A DNA stretch of 64,000 nucleotides from Pontibacter korlensis. GTDB lineage: Bacteria; Bacteroidota; Bacteroidia; Cytophagales; Hymenobacteraceae. Positions 17,693 through 27,368 of the stretch are shown here, one piece after another. Made by a program: the position numbers and the translations under genes. Positions within the stretch are counted from its first letter, which is position 1. Each line of letters starts with the position of its first letter. The DNA lies in contig NZ_CP009621.1 in NCBI RefSeq assembly GCF_000973725.1, positions 4,767,001 through 4,831,000 on the forward strand, written 5' to 3'. The notes beneath the pieces were generated by a model. That model searched no databases and was not told where the DNA came from. It was given only the letters and a program-made list of their open reading frames with translations.

Positions 17693-18319
17693 TTACGCAC
17701 TTACCGGTAACGCCACTTTCAGCTTATCCCAGCTGATAACTACAGTTCCCTTGCTATCACCTTCTGAAACAATCTGGTAACGCAAACGCTCCTGATGTTC
17801 TGCAGGCTCAGGCTTCACTGTAAATCGTACCATATCCTCACTTTCTGAGTAGTCGTCGGTAAGGTGTTGATTCCAGTTCTTGTTGATGATTACTGTCCAC
17901 TCCTGCTCACCCGGTATGGTAAACAGCGCATATTTTCCCGCTGGCACCTCTTTTCCTCCTATAGTGATTGGATGGTCTGTTTCGAGGCTGGTTGCTGAGT
18001 GGGCACCTGTTACCCATACCTGGTTATGAGCCACTAGTCCGCCCCAAATCACTCTTCCGCGCACAGCTGGCGAGTGGTAAGCAATGGTAAAATGAGCCGG
18101 TCCAATTTTTCCGTGCGCCTCCGCTTTCAGGCTACCCTTCAGCGTATCGGGCTCAGACTGTGCTTTTATGGAAAGAACTCCCTCTTCCTCCTTAACCTGA
18201 TGAGCTGTTGCATGGTGAGCTTGCTGTTCAGGTGCTTCTTGTTCTACTGGTGTCTGGCTACAGCCAAACAGGAGGCCGCTTAAAGCAAAGGCGAAGAAAA
18301 AGCTGGATGATTTTGTCAT
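17693..18319 (-). CDS. DUF2911 lipoprotein
   Basis: 208 residues. Lipobox ALSGLLFGCSQ with acylated cysteine at about residue 20, then a His/Glu-rich linker (EQQAHHATAHQVKEEEG). The DUF2911 domain follows: YHSPAVRGRVIWGGLVAHNQVWVTGAHSATSLETDHPITIGGKEVPAGKYALFTIP-type text. DUF2911 proteins are common in Bacteroidota and of unknown function. The His-rich linker and the adjacent copper genes suggest an envelope metal role, unproven. Confidence 0.9.
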   Translation of the reverse strand: MTKSSSFFFAFALSGLLFGCSQTPVEQEAPEQQAHHATAHQVKEEEGVLSIKAQSEPDTLKGSLKAEAHGKIGPAHFTIAYHSPAVRGRVIWGGLVAHNQVWVTGAHSATSLETDHPITIGGKEVPAGKYALFTIPGEQEWTVIINKNWNQHLTDDYSESEDMVRFTVKPEPAEHQERLRYQIVSEGDSKGTVVISWDKLKVALPVSA

Positions 18320-18624
18320 GGATAAGCGTAGATTAAAATATGTCTCTGTTAAATGGCAGCTAAGGTAGCACCGGCACTGGCAGCTTTACAAGTGTTTCAT
18401 TGCAAGTAGTAAGAAAGCTGAGTACAATTTAAAACCATTTCTCCTTATGTACTTTACCCTGTGTACAGCTTCAAAGCTAATACCTAATCCTTATATGAAA
18501 ACTATATAACACATAGCCAGAAAGTTATAACATAATGGGGGTTAGAGATTTCTACTTTTGCTTCTGTTAGCTGCAGTTAAATAGCCGAATAAATAGAATC
18601 ACGAAATCATTAACAGGTAAAACT
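18320..18624. other. divergent promoter region of the copper genes
   Basis: 305 bp between the DUF2911 gene (minus) and the CopB-type ATPase gene (plus). AT-rich with no open frame. It should carry both promoters. No unambiguous CueR/CsoR-like palindrome was found by eye. Confidence 0.5.
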
Positions 18625-20748
18625 ATGAACCACGATCATCACCTTCATAATCACAGCTCTAAAAAGGAAAACCAAGCCAAAGCTGGAAGAGTGGAAGAAC
18701 GAATGGAGGAGAAAGCTCTCCATGGGCACAGCCACGCAATGCACGGAGATACGCGCCACCATCCACCGCACAATGACCATAGCGAACACGGCGGGCATGG
18801 GCATGATCATCACCGGATGATGATCGAGGACTTTAAAAAGCGCTTTTGGGTGTCGTTTGTACTTTCGGCACCAGTGATTGTGCTAAGCCCGATGGTGCAG
18901 CATATTTTGGGTTACACGCTCGAGGTGCCCTACAGCATGTACATTGCCTTTGTGCTTTCCAGCATCATTTTCTTTTACGGCGGCTGGCCTTTCCTAACGG
19001 GCTTGGCAGAAGAAGTCAAAAAAGGGTCCCCGGGTATGATGACGCTGATCGGGGTAGCCATTAGCGTAGCTTACCTCTACAGCACAGCCGTCACCTTTGG
19101 CCTGGAGGGGATGGACTTTTTCTGGGAGCTGGCTACACTGATCGTGGTCATGCTACTGGGCCACTGGATAGAGATGCGTTCGGTATTGGGTGCCTCCAAG
19201 GCGCTGGAGTTGCTCGTAAGCATGATGCCTGCTGAAGCGCAGGTAATCCGGGACGGGCAGATCTACACAGTAAAGGTGGAGGAACTGCGGCAGGGAGATA
19301 TTATACTGGTAAAGCCCGGTGAGAAGGTACCTGCTGATGGCGTGGTTGTGCAGGGTGAAAGCTACCTGAATGAAAGCATGCTGACCGGCGAAAGCAAGCC
19401 AGTACAGAAGGTAAAAGAAGACCAGGTGATCGGAGGCTCCATCAACGGAAATGGCGCTTTGCAGGTGCGCGTGGTAAGTACCGGAAAAGACAGCTACCTG
19501 AATAAGGTTATTAAGCTGGTGCAGGATGCCCAGAAGACAAAGTCGGAGACGCAGCGGCTGGCTGATAAAGCAGCCAAATGGCTTACCTACCTGGCTTTAA
19601 CCGCGGGCTTCGGTACGTTTGGCGCCTGGCTTATTGCCGGCGCGGAGTTGGACTTTGCCTTGGAGCGCATGGTAACGGTAATGGTAATCTCTTGCCCGCA
19701 TGCCCTTGGCTTAGCCATTCCGCTGGTGGTGGCTATTTCTACAGCTGTGTCAGCCAACAATGGCCTGCTGATCCGCAACAGAACAGCCTTTGAAAACTCC
19801 CGCAATATCACCACCATCATCTTCGACAAGACAGGTACCCTAACACAAGGCTCCCATGAGGTAGCGCAGGTAGTGGTGTTTCAGCAGGCTTATAGCGAGA
19901 AAGAGCTGCTTAGGTTGGCAGCTGGCGTGGAGCAGAACTCCGAGCACTATATCTCTCAAGGCATCCTGAACAAGGCGAAGGCAGAAGGTATTGCCGTGCC
20001 CGCCTCGGATAGCTTCAATTACCTGCCCGGTAAAGGACTGGAAGGCACAGTGGAAGGACGCGATGTAAAAGTGGTTGGGCCGAATTACATCAAAGAATAC
20101 AACGTACAGGTGCCCCAGAGCCAGGCGGAAGAGGGCGTGGAAACAGTAGTATATGTATTGGTAGAAGGCCAGGTGATAGGTTATATCACCCTCCGCGACC
20201 AGATACGTGCTGAATCCGCCGAGGCCATTAAGGTGCTGAAAGCGAACGGCATCAAAAATTTGCTGCTCACCGGCGACAATGAGCGGGTGGCCAAAAGCGT
20301 GAGCGAAAAGTTGGGCATGGATGGCTATCTGGCGAACGTATTGCCTCATCAGAAGCAGGAAAAGGTGAAAGAGCTACAGCAGCAGGGCGAGTTTGTGGCC
20401 ATGACGGGCGACGGCGTGAACGATGCTCCCGCGCTGGCGCAGGCCGATGTAGGCATTGCGGTGGGCTCCGGCACGGATGTAGCTGCCGAAACAGCTGATA
20501 TCATCTTGGTAAACAGTAATCCGCAGGACATCGCTTCGCTCATCCTCTTTGGCAAAGCCACCTACCGTAAAATGATCCAGAACCTGATCTGGGCCACAGC
20601 CTACAACATTGTAGCACTGCCCTTGGCGGCAGGTGTATTGTATCAGCAAGGCATTATGATTTCCCCTGCTGTAGGTGCAGCACTGATGAGCCTGAGTACT
20701 GTAATTGTAGCCATAAATGCTCAATTACTACGCAGGCAGATAAAGTAG
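18625..20748 (+). CDS. copB: copper-translocating P-type ATPase, CopB type (P1B-3)
   Basis: 707 residues. The first 65 or so are His-rich (MNHDHHLHNHSS, HGHSHAMHGDTRHHPPH, GHGHDHH), replacing HMA domains. The transmembrane metal motif is C357-P-H359 (SCPHALGLAIP), which defines the CopB class, thought to export copper ions from the cytoplasm. The phosphorylation site is D401-KTGT, the actuator loop LTGES, and the hinge MTGDGVNDAPALAQADVGIA. It starts a two-gene unit with an outer-membrane protein 30 bp downstream. Confidence 0.93.
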   Translation: MNHDHHLHNHSSKKENQAKAGRVEERMEEKALHGHSHAMHGDTRHHPPHNDHSEHGGHGHDHHRMMIEDFKKRFWVSFVLSAPVIVLSPMVQHILGYTLEVPYSMYIAFVLSSIIFFYGGWPFLTGLAEEVKKGSPGMMTLIGVAISVAYLYSTAVTFGLEGMDFFWELATLIVVMLLGHWIEMRSVLGASKALELLVSMMPAEAQVIRDGQIYTVKVEELRQGDIILVKPGEKVPADGVVVQGESYLNESMLTGESKPVQKVKEDQVIGGSINGNGALQVRVVSTGKDSYLNKVIKLVQDAQKTKSETQRLADKAAKWLTYLALTAGFGTFGAWLIAGAELDFALERMVTVMVISCPHALGLAIPLVVAISTAVSANNGLLIRNRTAFENSRNITTIIFDKTGTLTQGSHEVAQVVVFQQAYSEKELLRLAAGVEQNSEHYISQGILNKAKAEGIAVPASDSFNYLPGKGLEGTVEGRDVKVVGPNYIKEYNVQVPQSQAEEGVETVVYVLVEGQVIGYITLRDQIRAESAEAIKVLKANGIKNLLLTGDNERVAKSVSEKLGMDGYLANVLPHQKQEKVKELQQQGEFVAMTGDGVNDAPALAQADVGIAVGSGTDVAAETADIILVNSNPQDIASLILFGKATYRKMIQNLIWATAYNIVALPLAAGVLYQQGIMISPAVGAALMSLSTVIVAINAQLLRRQIK

Positions 20749-20778
20749 CGTAAACATTGATAAAGAACTCTGCACAAC

Positions 20779-22143
20779 ATGAAAACTATGAAGAAAACCA
20801 TATTAACAGTTCTTCTGCTATCTGCAACCCTTGTACCGCTTGTAGCTCAACACCAGGGCCACCAGCAGCAGGCTCAGGATACGACTAAGCACATGGAGCA
20901 TCAACAGCATATGAATGTGCAACATGGAGACATGCCTATGTCTCATGCCTTTTCCCGCAACCTCCCTATGAACCGAAATGCCTCCGGTACAGGATGGCTT
21001 CCTGACGAGTCACCGATGTATGGCAACATGTATCACCGGGAAGATTGGATGTTTATGTTACACTATAACCTGTTTCTGCGCTACAACAACCAGGATGTGT
21101 TTGAGGCAGGTAACCGTGGCGACAGCCAGTTTGATGCACCTAACTGGATCATGCTGATGGGACAGCGCTTTGTTGGCAACAGAGGGCTTTTTCGCTTTAG
21201 CGGTATGATTTCCCTTGACCCATTAACTGTTGGAGGAAACGGTTACCCACTTCTCTTCCAGACAGGAGAAACATACGAAGGTTCTCCGCTGATTGACCGC
21301 CAACACCCACATGACCTTTTTAGTGAGCTCTCAGTTGGCTATATACATATGCTATCTGAAGATACAGATGTATTCGTTTACCTGGGATACCCTGGAGAAC
21401 CTGCACTAAGCAATGTGGCCTTTATGCACCGCCCCTCAGCGCTAAACAATCCGGACTCACCGCTAGGCCACCACTGGCAGGATGCCACCCATATTACATT
21501 TGGGGTAGCTACACTGGGAGTGAGATATCGCAACTTTAAGCTGGAAGGCTCCTCCTTTACCGGGCGTGAGCCAGATGAGGAGCGGTACGACTTTGACAAG
21601 CCCCGCTTCGACTCTCGTGCAATCAGAGTTACCTATAACCCTTCAACGCAATTTAGCTTACAGGCATCGCATGCCTATGTAAAAAGCCCAGAGGTAGCAG
21701 AGCCTGAGGAAGACGTATACCGCACGACAGCCTCCGTTTTGTATGGCAACAAACTGGCTGGTGACAACCGCTTTTTTACAACAACGCTTAACTGGGGCTA
21801 CAACTACGTAGACGCACATCATAAAGAGCACTCTGTACTTCTGGAATCCAACTATCAGAATGATCGGTACGCACTGTACGGGCGATATGAGTGGTTGCAG
21901 AAGTCGGCCGAAGAACTAGGCTTTGAGGAAGATACCTTTGGCCACGACGCTCTTTTTGGTATACAGGCCCTTACTATTGGAGCAAACAGGCAGGTAGCAC
22001 AGCTCGGAAGTATAAATCTACACCTTGGGGCACAAGTAAGTGTGTTTAGAGGCAGCAGCGAACTGCACGAGTACTACGGAGATTTGCCCGTAAGTGCACA
22101 GGTATACTTGCGTGTGTTCCCTAACCTGATGGTACCCCGCTAA
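20779..22143 (+). CDS. outer-membrane Met/His-rich protein of the copper operon
   Basis: 454 residues. Signal peptide (KKTILTVLLLSATLVPLVAQ), then an HQGHQQQAQDTTKHMEHQQHMNVQHGDMPM-type metal-binding stretch, then alternating aromatic beta-strand sequence such as MLHYNLFLRYNNQ, FKLEGSSFTGREPDEERYDFD and INLHLGAQVSVF, consistent with a 12-16-strand barrel. It is located 30 bp after the CopB ATPase gene, so probably completes copper export or passivation at the outer membrane. The family is not one I can name, and CopB-like outer-membrane roles are an analogy. Confidence 0.75.
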   Translation: MKTMKKTILTVLLLSATLVPLVAQHQGHQQQAQDTTKHMEHQQHMNVQHGDMPMSHAFSRNLPMNRNASGTGWLPDESPMYGNMYHREDWMFMLHYNLFLRYNNQDVFEAGNRGDSQFDAPNWIMLMGQRFVGNRGLFRFSGMISLDPLTVGGNGYPLLFQTGETYEGSPLIDRQHPHDLFSELSVGYIHMLSEDTDVFVYLGYPGEPALSNVAFMHRPSALNNPDSPLGHHWQDATHITFGVATLGVRYRNFKLEGSSFTGREPDEERYDFDKPRFDSRAIRVTYNPSTQFSLQASHAYVKSPEVAEPEEDVYRTTASVLYGNKLAGDNRFFTTTLNWGYNYVDAHHKEHSVLLESNYQNDRYALYGRYEWLQKSAEELGFEEDTFGHDALFGIQALTIGANRQVAQLGSINLHLGAQVSVFRGSSELHEYYGDLPVSAQVYLRVFPNLMVPR

Positions 22144-22253
22144 AACTTGCTCCTCAAGCAGAGTATCAAAAGCTTAGTAAAATGAAAGTAAAGACGGGTA
22201 GTTCGAACTCTGACTGGTGAGCTTCATTTCGCGAGGCATAGCAAGTAGAATCT

Positions 22254-22598
22254 TTAGAACAAATGCAACTGCTGCCTTAAGCAATCCAGCCAGTCCAGTA
22301 TGATGTGTATGACCAGACCTAAGCCTATCAGCCTTGTTTTAGGTATAAGCGCCAGCAGCACATACACTGGTATCAGCCAGTACGCATGGAGTAGATGGTA
22401 GCCTACACTGCACCTGTTCGGATCCAGAATCTGATCTGCTAACAAATGATCTAAATCAATCAGAAGACCTGAAAGCATCAGTAAAGTAGCCCGCTTGAAC
22501 ATGTGCCTATAAAAAAACCATGCAACAGCTACAGGCACTAATACATGCAGGACCATGTGAACTATAAACCCTAAGCTAATGTGCGAGAAAAAGGTCAT
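22254..22598 (-). CDS. DUF6122 family membrane protein
   Basis: 114 residues with three to four hydrophobic helices and the sequence LMLSGLLIDLDHLLADQILDPNRCSVGYHLLH, typical of DUF6122 and distantly of membrane-bound metal-dependent hydrolases (DHLLAD...H...H). The pattern D-x-D-H plus later His residues may bind metal. Function unknown. Stand-alone gene between the copper outer-membrane gene and the Csp gene. Confidence 0.8.
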   Translation of the reverse strand: MTFFSHISLGFIVHMVLHVLVPVAVAWFFYRHMFKRATLLMLSGLLIDLDHLLADQILDPNRCSVGYHLLHAYWLIPVYVLLALIPKTRLIGLGLVIHIILDWLDCLRQQLHLF

Positions 22599-22730
22599 GA
22601 ATTATTCGATTAGCAGCTATTTATTGTATCACAAGGTATGAAAAGAAGCTTAAATCATCCACCCGTTGAAGGTTATCCCTTTGCTAGTTTTTGGGTGCGT
22701 TAGCAAAACTACTACTGAGCAGAAATACAG

Positions 22731-22760
22731 AGAGAGGCTCAATAACATTTAAGCCTCTCT
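22731..22760 (-). terminator. intrinsic terminator of the copper-storage gene
   Basis: 9-bp stem AGAGAGGCT/AGCCTCTCT with a 12-base loop, lying 24 bp beyond the stop of the Csp gene on the minus strand. Confidence 0.6.
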
Positions 22761-22783
22761 TTGTACTTGTATCGTGAAATATA

Positions 22784-23104
22784 CTAAACGTTTACTTGCT
22801 GCTCACAAGCCTCTGCGCACTTAAAGCAGGCTTCAGCGCACATTTTGCAATGCTCTGCTTCATGCTTGTTACACTCTTCGCCACAGTCACGGCAAATCTT
22901 GGCGCACTGCTGCAGTATATCACCTGCATAACGCGAGTCGCGTGAAATATAGTCTAAAGCTGCTTTACAAATCGCTGCACAATCCAGGTCTAACCTGATA
23001 CAGTCAACCATCATTTTAACATTGTCTTCCTGTAAACAGGATACTGCGCAATGGTTGCAGGCAGCTGCACATTGAGCTAGCGTGCTCATTAAGTCTTTGT
23101 TCAT
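22784..23104 (-). CDS. four-helix bundle copper-storage protein (Csp, DUF326)
   Basis: 106 residues with 16 cysteines spaced along four predicted helices (CAAACNHCAVSC, CIRLDLDCAAIC, CAKICRDCGEEC, CKMCAEACFKCAEAC). That is the Csp design, in which thiolates line the core of a four-helix bundle and hold many Cu(I) ions. There is no signal peptide, so it is the cytosolic Csp3-like form. It belongs functionally with the CopB ATPase 2 kb away. Confidence 0.93.
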   Translation of the reverse strand: MNKDLMSTLAQCAAACNHCAVSCLQEDNVKMMVDCIRLDLDCAAICKAALDYISRDSRYAGDILQQCAKICRDCGEECNKHEAEHCKMCAEACFKCAEACEQQVNV

Positions 23105-23313
23105 AGTTTTTATATTATTTTGATGAAACTGTTCCTGTTATACCTGATCCTGCACTTTAGGTTTGATAAAACTGAAAGTACAGACAAGACAAGCCCTGCT
23201 AGTAAATCCTAAAAAACTTAACAATCAGCATCATAGCCTATTATATCTGTATTATTAACAAAACAGCTCTAAACTCGTTTAGAAGGCATAACTAATGTAG
23301 ATACACGCAATTT

Positions 23314-24327
23314 ATGAACATACTCTTCCTGTGCCTCGGTACATTCATTTTTCTTGTTACTGCACTGGATATTATCAAAACCACCCTGTCCACAATGGGT
23401 GGGGGCAAGCTAACTAATTTTATAACAAAACGGGTTTGGCTAATTTACTTTTCTGCCTCAGGTAAAGACGGTAAGTCGAAGCTGCTAAGTTATGCTGGCC
23501 CAACGATACTTGTTTCTATCCTACTAACATGGATTATTGGCTTGTGGTCAGGCCTTTTCCTGGTGTTACTTAGTGATGCGGACTCCATTGTAAACAGTCA
23601 GACAAAAGCCAGTGCAAGTGCCCTGGAAAAACTTTATTATGCTGGTTTTACACTTTCAACTTTAGGTATTGGAGATTATATCGCTTCTAATAATACCTGG
23701 CGGATTGTTACGGGTGTGGCAGCCTTCTCCGGACTTGCATTTATTACTGCCTCAATCACTTACTTTGTGCCGGTGCTTTCCGCTGTTGGTCTGCAAAGTA
23801 AACTCAGTCTCTACATTAACAGCATGGGCAAATCACCACAGCAGATCCTAACGAACAGCTGGAATGGGAAAAGCTTCTCTTCCTTTTTCGATAACACATC
23901 CGACTTATGCCAGATGCTTATGCAGCATACCATGAACCACCACTCCTACCCTGTTATTCACTACTTCCATAACAGTAAACCACAGCATAGCATTGCTCCA
24001 GCCTTGGTAAAGCTGGATGAAACAAGTAAGCTTCTGCAACATGGCATAGCAGGAGAAGAAGCGATTAATAGGTTAAAGCTAAACATGCTGCAAACAACCA
24101 TCGATGCATTTCTGGATATGGTACAAGGTAGCTTTCTGAGGGATACATCCACCAAAGAGGCAGCTCCGACTCCTAACCTCCTGCAATTGCGAGAAGGAGA
24201 CATGCCGCTAAGGGAGCAAGATGAAACAGCACAAACCTTCAACACAACCTTGCAAGAGCGGCGTAAAGTACTAACTGCACTACTGGAGATGGATGGCTGG
24301 TCGTGGAATGATGTATACAGTTCTTAA
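23314..24327 (+). CDS. potassium channel family protein
   Basis: 337 residues. Hydrophobic helices near the N-terminus and at about 65-90 are followed by a pore loop and filter AGFTLSTLGIGDYIASN, then a third helix LAFITASITYFVPVLS. The C-terminal 190 residues are cytoplasmic and predicted helical. The filter reads T-L-G-I-G-D rather than the T-V-G-Y-G-D consensus. This substitution occurs in some bacterial channels but could alter selectivity. Stand-alone gene, convergent with a glycosidase gene 16 bp away. Confidence 0.85.
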   Translation: MNILFLCLGTFIFLVTALDIIKTTLSTMGGGKLTNFITKRVWLIYFSASGKDGKSKLLSYAGPTILVSILLTWIIGLWSGLFLVLLSDADSIVNSQTKASASALEKLYYAGFTLSTLGIGDYIASNNTWRIVTGVAAFSGLAFITASITYFVPVLSAVGLQSKLSLYINSMGKSPQQILTNSWNGKSFSSFFDNTSDLCQMLMQHTMNHHSYPVIHYFHNSKPQHSIAPALVKLDETSKLLQHGIAGEEAINRLKLNMLQTTIDAFLDMVQGSFLRDTSTKEAAPTPNLLQLREGDMPLREQDETAQTFNTTLQERRKVLTALLEMDGWSWNDVYSS

Positions 24328-24343
24328 CCTACAGCCTCTTCTT

Positions 24344-25669
24344 TTAGCCATTTTCAAACCCATTGCGTTGGCGGTTGATCATATCTACCACCAGGCCCGA
24401 CCAGGTGAATTCCTCTGCCCCATGTCCCTCGCCGGTAAACGGATCATAGTATTCTCTGAAACCACTCTTGCTGATCAGCCTTTTAACACTATTCAATAGC
24501 TCCTGCGCTTCCTGCTGATAGCCCTTTTCTAACAGGTACCCTTGCAGAAACCAATTGAACACCACCCAGGTTGGCCCACGCCAGATATAGAGCGACCCGT
24601 TGGGGTTGAAAGCTGGTTCATCTACAGCAAGTGACGGAACAGGAAATGGCACGTGAAAGCCGTCCTTCTGCAGCAGGTGCCTTTCCAGCACCCTCCGGCA
24701 CACTTCATCCGGCACACTTTTAAGCACAACCGGGAAAAAGATAGTACCAGTTCGAACCCGCAGCTTCTTGAAATGAGGCCCGTACAGGTCATAGAAAGCA
24801 GCATCCTCCTCTTCGTACATATAGCGAAGTATACTCCTCTCCGTCTGCTTTGCCAGCTCCATAAAATGACCACCATCTCCCTCTCCCGCTATCCGGCACA
24901 GTGCTGCCATGGCCTCAAGGTTTTGCGCATAAATGGTGTTGAAGGCAGCATCCTTCACTACAAACTTATTGCTCTTGTAGATGCGGGGCAGGTTATATCC
25001 TTTCAGGAAGTTGTGCGCATCTACCTGCAGCACTTTCCAGAAAAGCAGCGGACCTGCCTTGCCCTTGCTATACTTTAGCAAAGGATCGTAGCTCGCCTTC
25101 CAGTCCATACCTGACTCAAACGGTGTGATGATAGAAAGCAGTCCCTCGCCCTCGAAATCACGGTTCTGCGCCAGCCATTTGTAGTACTTTCTCAGTTTTG
25201 GCAGCAGCTGTTTTACAAAAGAGAAATCCTGGCTGTGCTGGTAAATCCGAAGCACGGCCTGGGCCGCAACAGGGGGCTGGATCAGGGCAGACATGTGGGG
25301 CTTATATAGTTGCAGCACATCACGGGGCCTGAGCTGCAGCAAATCAGTAAAAGGTGCAGGCCACAAGCGCTTCCAGTAACTCATATGCCCTACAAAACCA
25401 TCCGGACGCTGCATCTCGAATAGGCTGTGTAGGTGCTTTTTCGCCATGTCCACCTCACCCAGGGCGGTGAGGGTAAAGACATGAAAGCAGGTGTCCCAGA
25501 AATATTGAAAGGGATAAGTACCAGGAGAAGGTTTGGTGTAATGATAGTTAAAGCCTGCTTTCCTGCCACTGATCATATTCTTGTAAAGTACCTCCCGCAC
25601 ACCCGCTCTTATCTCCTCATCTGAAAGCACCTGCTCATCAGGCTGCACACCTTTACTTAATATACTCAT
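24344..25669 (-). CDS. MGH1-like/GH63-type glycoside hydrolase
   Basis: 441 residues, (alpha/alpha)6-barrel type: TYPFQYFWDTCFHVFTLTALGEVDMAKKHLHSLF, FVGHMSYWKR, FESGMDWKASYDP, GSLYIWRGPTWVVFNWFLQGYL and the C-terminal EYYDPFTGEGHGAEEFTWSGLVVDM. Such catalytic-domain text is shared by trehalase, GH63 and mannosylglycerate hydrolase proteins. Substrate uncertain, possibly a compatible solute. No signal peptide, so cytoplasmic. The ATG overlaps the end of the upstream VKOR/SPW gene by 17 bp, implying coupled translation. Confidence 0.85.
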   Translation of the reverse strand: MSILSKGVQPDEQVLSDEEIRAGVREVLYKNMISGRKAGFNYHYTKPSPGTYPFQYFWDTCFHVFTLTALGEVDMAKKHLHSLFEMQRPDGFVGHMSYWKRLWPAPFTDLLQLRPRDVLQLYKPHMSALIQPPVAAQAVLRIYQHSQDFSFVKQLLPKLRKYYKWLAQNRDFEGEGLLSIITPFESGMDWKASYDPLLKYSKGKAGPLLFWKVLQVDAHNFLKGYNLPRIYKSNKFVVKDAAFNTIYAQNLEAMAALCRIAGEGDGGHFMELAKQTERSILRYMYEEEDAAFYDLYGPHFKKLRVRTGTIFFPVVLKSVPDEVCRRVLERHLLQKDGFHVPFPVPSLAVDEPAFNPNGSLYIWRGPTWVVFNWFLQGYLLEKGYQQEAQELLNSVKRLISKSGFREYYDPFTGEGHGAEEFTWSGLVVDMINRQRNGFENG

Positions 25670-27245
25670 CCCAACCGGCGTAACGCTGTGTTTTAGGACC
25701 TAGTGGGAAAGACAAGGCTGCCACGGCCAAACCTATCACCACACCAGTTATACTCAATCCTATAGGGCTGTTGCTCAGGAACCATGGCGCGACAGCCACG
25801 GCCAAGCCTGGTAAAATATTGATGTAGCGGCAGATGCGCAGTGGCTCTCCCATGCTGAAGATTGCCACCACCACAATCAGTGAGCCGCTTAAATGAAAAA
25901 CATCGGCCACTGTCTCTTTTATACCTACTCCAAACACACCCGGTGCAGCTATCAGGGCAACTCCTAAAAGCATGGCGAGAGACAATGTCCAGGGGAAGCT
26001 GATTCCCCAGATAGAGGCGCTGTACACCGCCCCCGGCTTCTGCGGAAACTTCATCATTTCAGGAGCCTCATCTTTTTCATCGCTCTCAATAGTGTCGCCC
26101 TTCCAGAAGATTTTCCAGAAGCTTTCACCCTGCTTCATTTTCTTCTTCATGAACTGCCCCATGGCAATCACCTCATCCACTTCTAGCGGGATCATCGGGA
26201 TCATGATCAGGGCAGCCAGAAGGCAGAAGGTACACCAGGCTCCTACCACCACCGGCTGACTGATGACCAGGAAGATGTGTACCAGCCCCAGGGGAATGAC
26301 AAGTATGCCGAAAAAGGCTACCATCCACGGCATGGTGCGCCACCGTGAGGGTGCTCCCATCCAGCCCATCAGGAACTCGAAAGTATAAGCCAGTGCGCCC
26401 AGTCCCGCATCAGAGATGGGCATGGAATGCGACATGGCAGAGTTAAGCACCTGCTCGCTTTGCTCCCCAAAGAAAGGGTCCCAGGCGGAATCAATATAAC
26501 CCAGTTGAAAAGCTGCCAGGTACCGCGATACCACCCAACCCATAAAGCCCAGCACCATCATGATCCAGCGCTGCGGCCAGCTGGAGGGATTATAGCTCCA
26601 GCCCGGAGGTGTGTCGGGGCCCATTTTCATGTACATGATCATGTTGGGCATACCGGGTATAAGTATGGTTAGAGCAATCAAGAGCGCTCCTACCATGGTA
26701 TCATTGAGGTAAGCAACTGCCGTAGGAGACCAGAAAACAATAGGCGCCATGGTGAGCCAGACACCGATAAAGCAACAGATCCAGATACTGATGGGCCGGT
26801 TAGGTGTAAGGCCTCGCCAGCCGAAGAAAATAAGCAAAGTACCGCTGATAATGTCGCTCCACTTCATGAAGGAAATACGCTGCTCCAGGGAAAGCCACAC
26901 GCTTCTGCCGCCAGATGGCTGCACAGTTCCAATGCCGTAGTCGAAGGTGAGCGGAGAGAGAAGCACCCAGACCCCCAGGATGATGATCATCCAATACACC
27001 CACAGCGTTTGCATATGGTGCATGTGCAGCATTTTTTCGCGCATGTCCTCCGACATCATCATGTTATGGTGCTCTTCTTTTTTATGCTGATGCCCCTCAT
27101 GCTGCTGCTTGCCCTCCCCATGCATTTTTTTGTTGTGCTCCCGCACCTCCTTTTCGGCCATGGGTCTGGTTACGCCGCGCATGCCCATACCACCGCCCTG
27201 CATTTCTTCACCGCTTTCCTGTTTATTTTCATTTTTGTCTACCAT
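25653..27245 (-). CDS. VKOR/SPW-repeat membrane protein with Met/His-rich cytosolic tail
   Basis: 530 residues. A charged, Met/His-rich N-terminal tail of about 75 residues (GGGMGMRG, EGHQHKKEEHHNMMM) is followed by roughly twelve helices. WCTFC in a helix (VVVGAWCTFCLLAALIM) is the VKOR active-site CxxC. Helix pairs with LLSPLTFDYG, LTMAPIVFWSP, IAAPGVFGVG and AVAPWFLSNSP are SPW-type repeats. It is probably a quinone-coupled thiol oxidoreductase, though substrate proteins are unknown. Co-transcribed with the glycosidase gene, which it overlaps. Confidence 0.8.
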   Translation of the reverse strand: MVDKNENKQESGEEMQGGGMGMRGVTRPMAEKEVREHNKKMHGEGKQQHEGHQHKKEEHHNMMMSEDMREKMLHMHHMQTLWVYWMIIILGVWVLLSPLTFDYGIGTVQPSGGRSVWLSLEQRISFMKWSDIISGTLLIFFGWRGLTPNRPISIWICCFIGVWLTMAPIVFWSPTAVAYLNDTMVGALLIALTILIPGMPNMIMYMKMGPDTPPGWSYNPSSWPQRWIMMVLGFMGWVVSRYLAAFQLGYIDSAWDPFFGEQSEQVLNSAMSHSMPISDAGLGALAYTFEFLMGWMGAPSRWRTMPWMVAFFGILVIPLGLVHIFLVISQPVVVGAWCTFCLLAALIMIPMIPLEVDEVIAMGQFMKKKMKQGESFWKIFWKGDTIESDEKDEAPEMMKFPQKPGAVYSASIWGISFPWTLSLAMLLGVALIAAPGVFGVGIKETVADVFHLSGSLIVVVAIFSMGEPLRICRYINILPGLAVAVAPWFLSNSPIGLSITGVVIGLAVAALSFPLGPKTQRYAGWDEYIK

Positions 27246-27368
27246 CTTAACATTATGGGAATAAAAAGTTTAATTCTATTTTTTACGACACAGCTTTGCG
27301 CAGGGTACAAGCAGCAGCAGAAACAGCATGATAAGCCGGAATTTTGTAAGGCAGGAGCAACTATTCTC

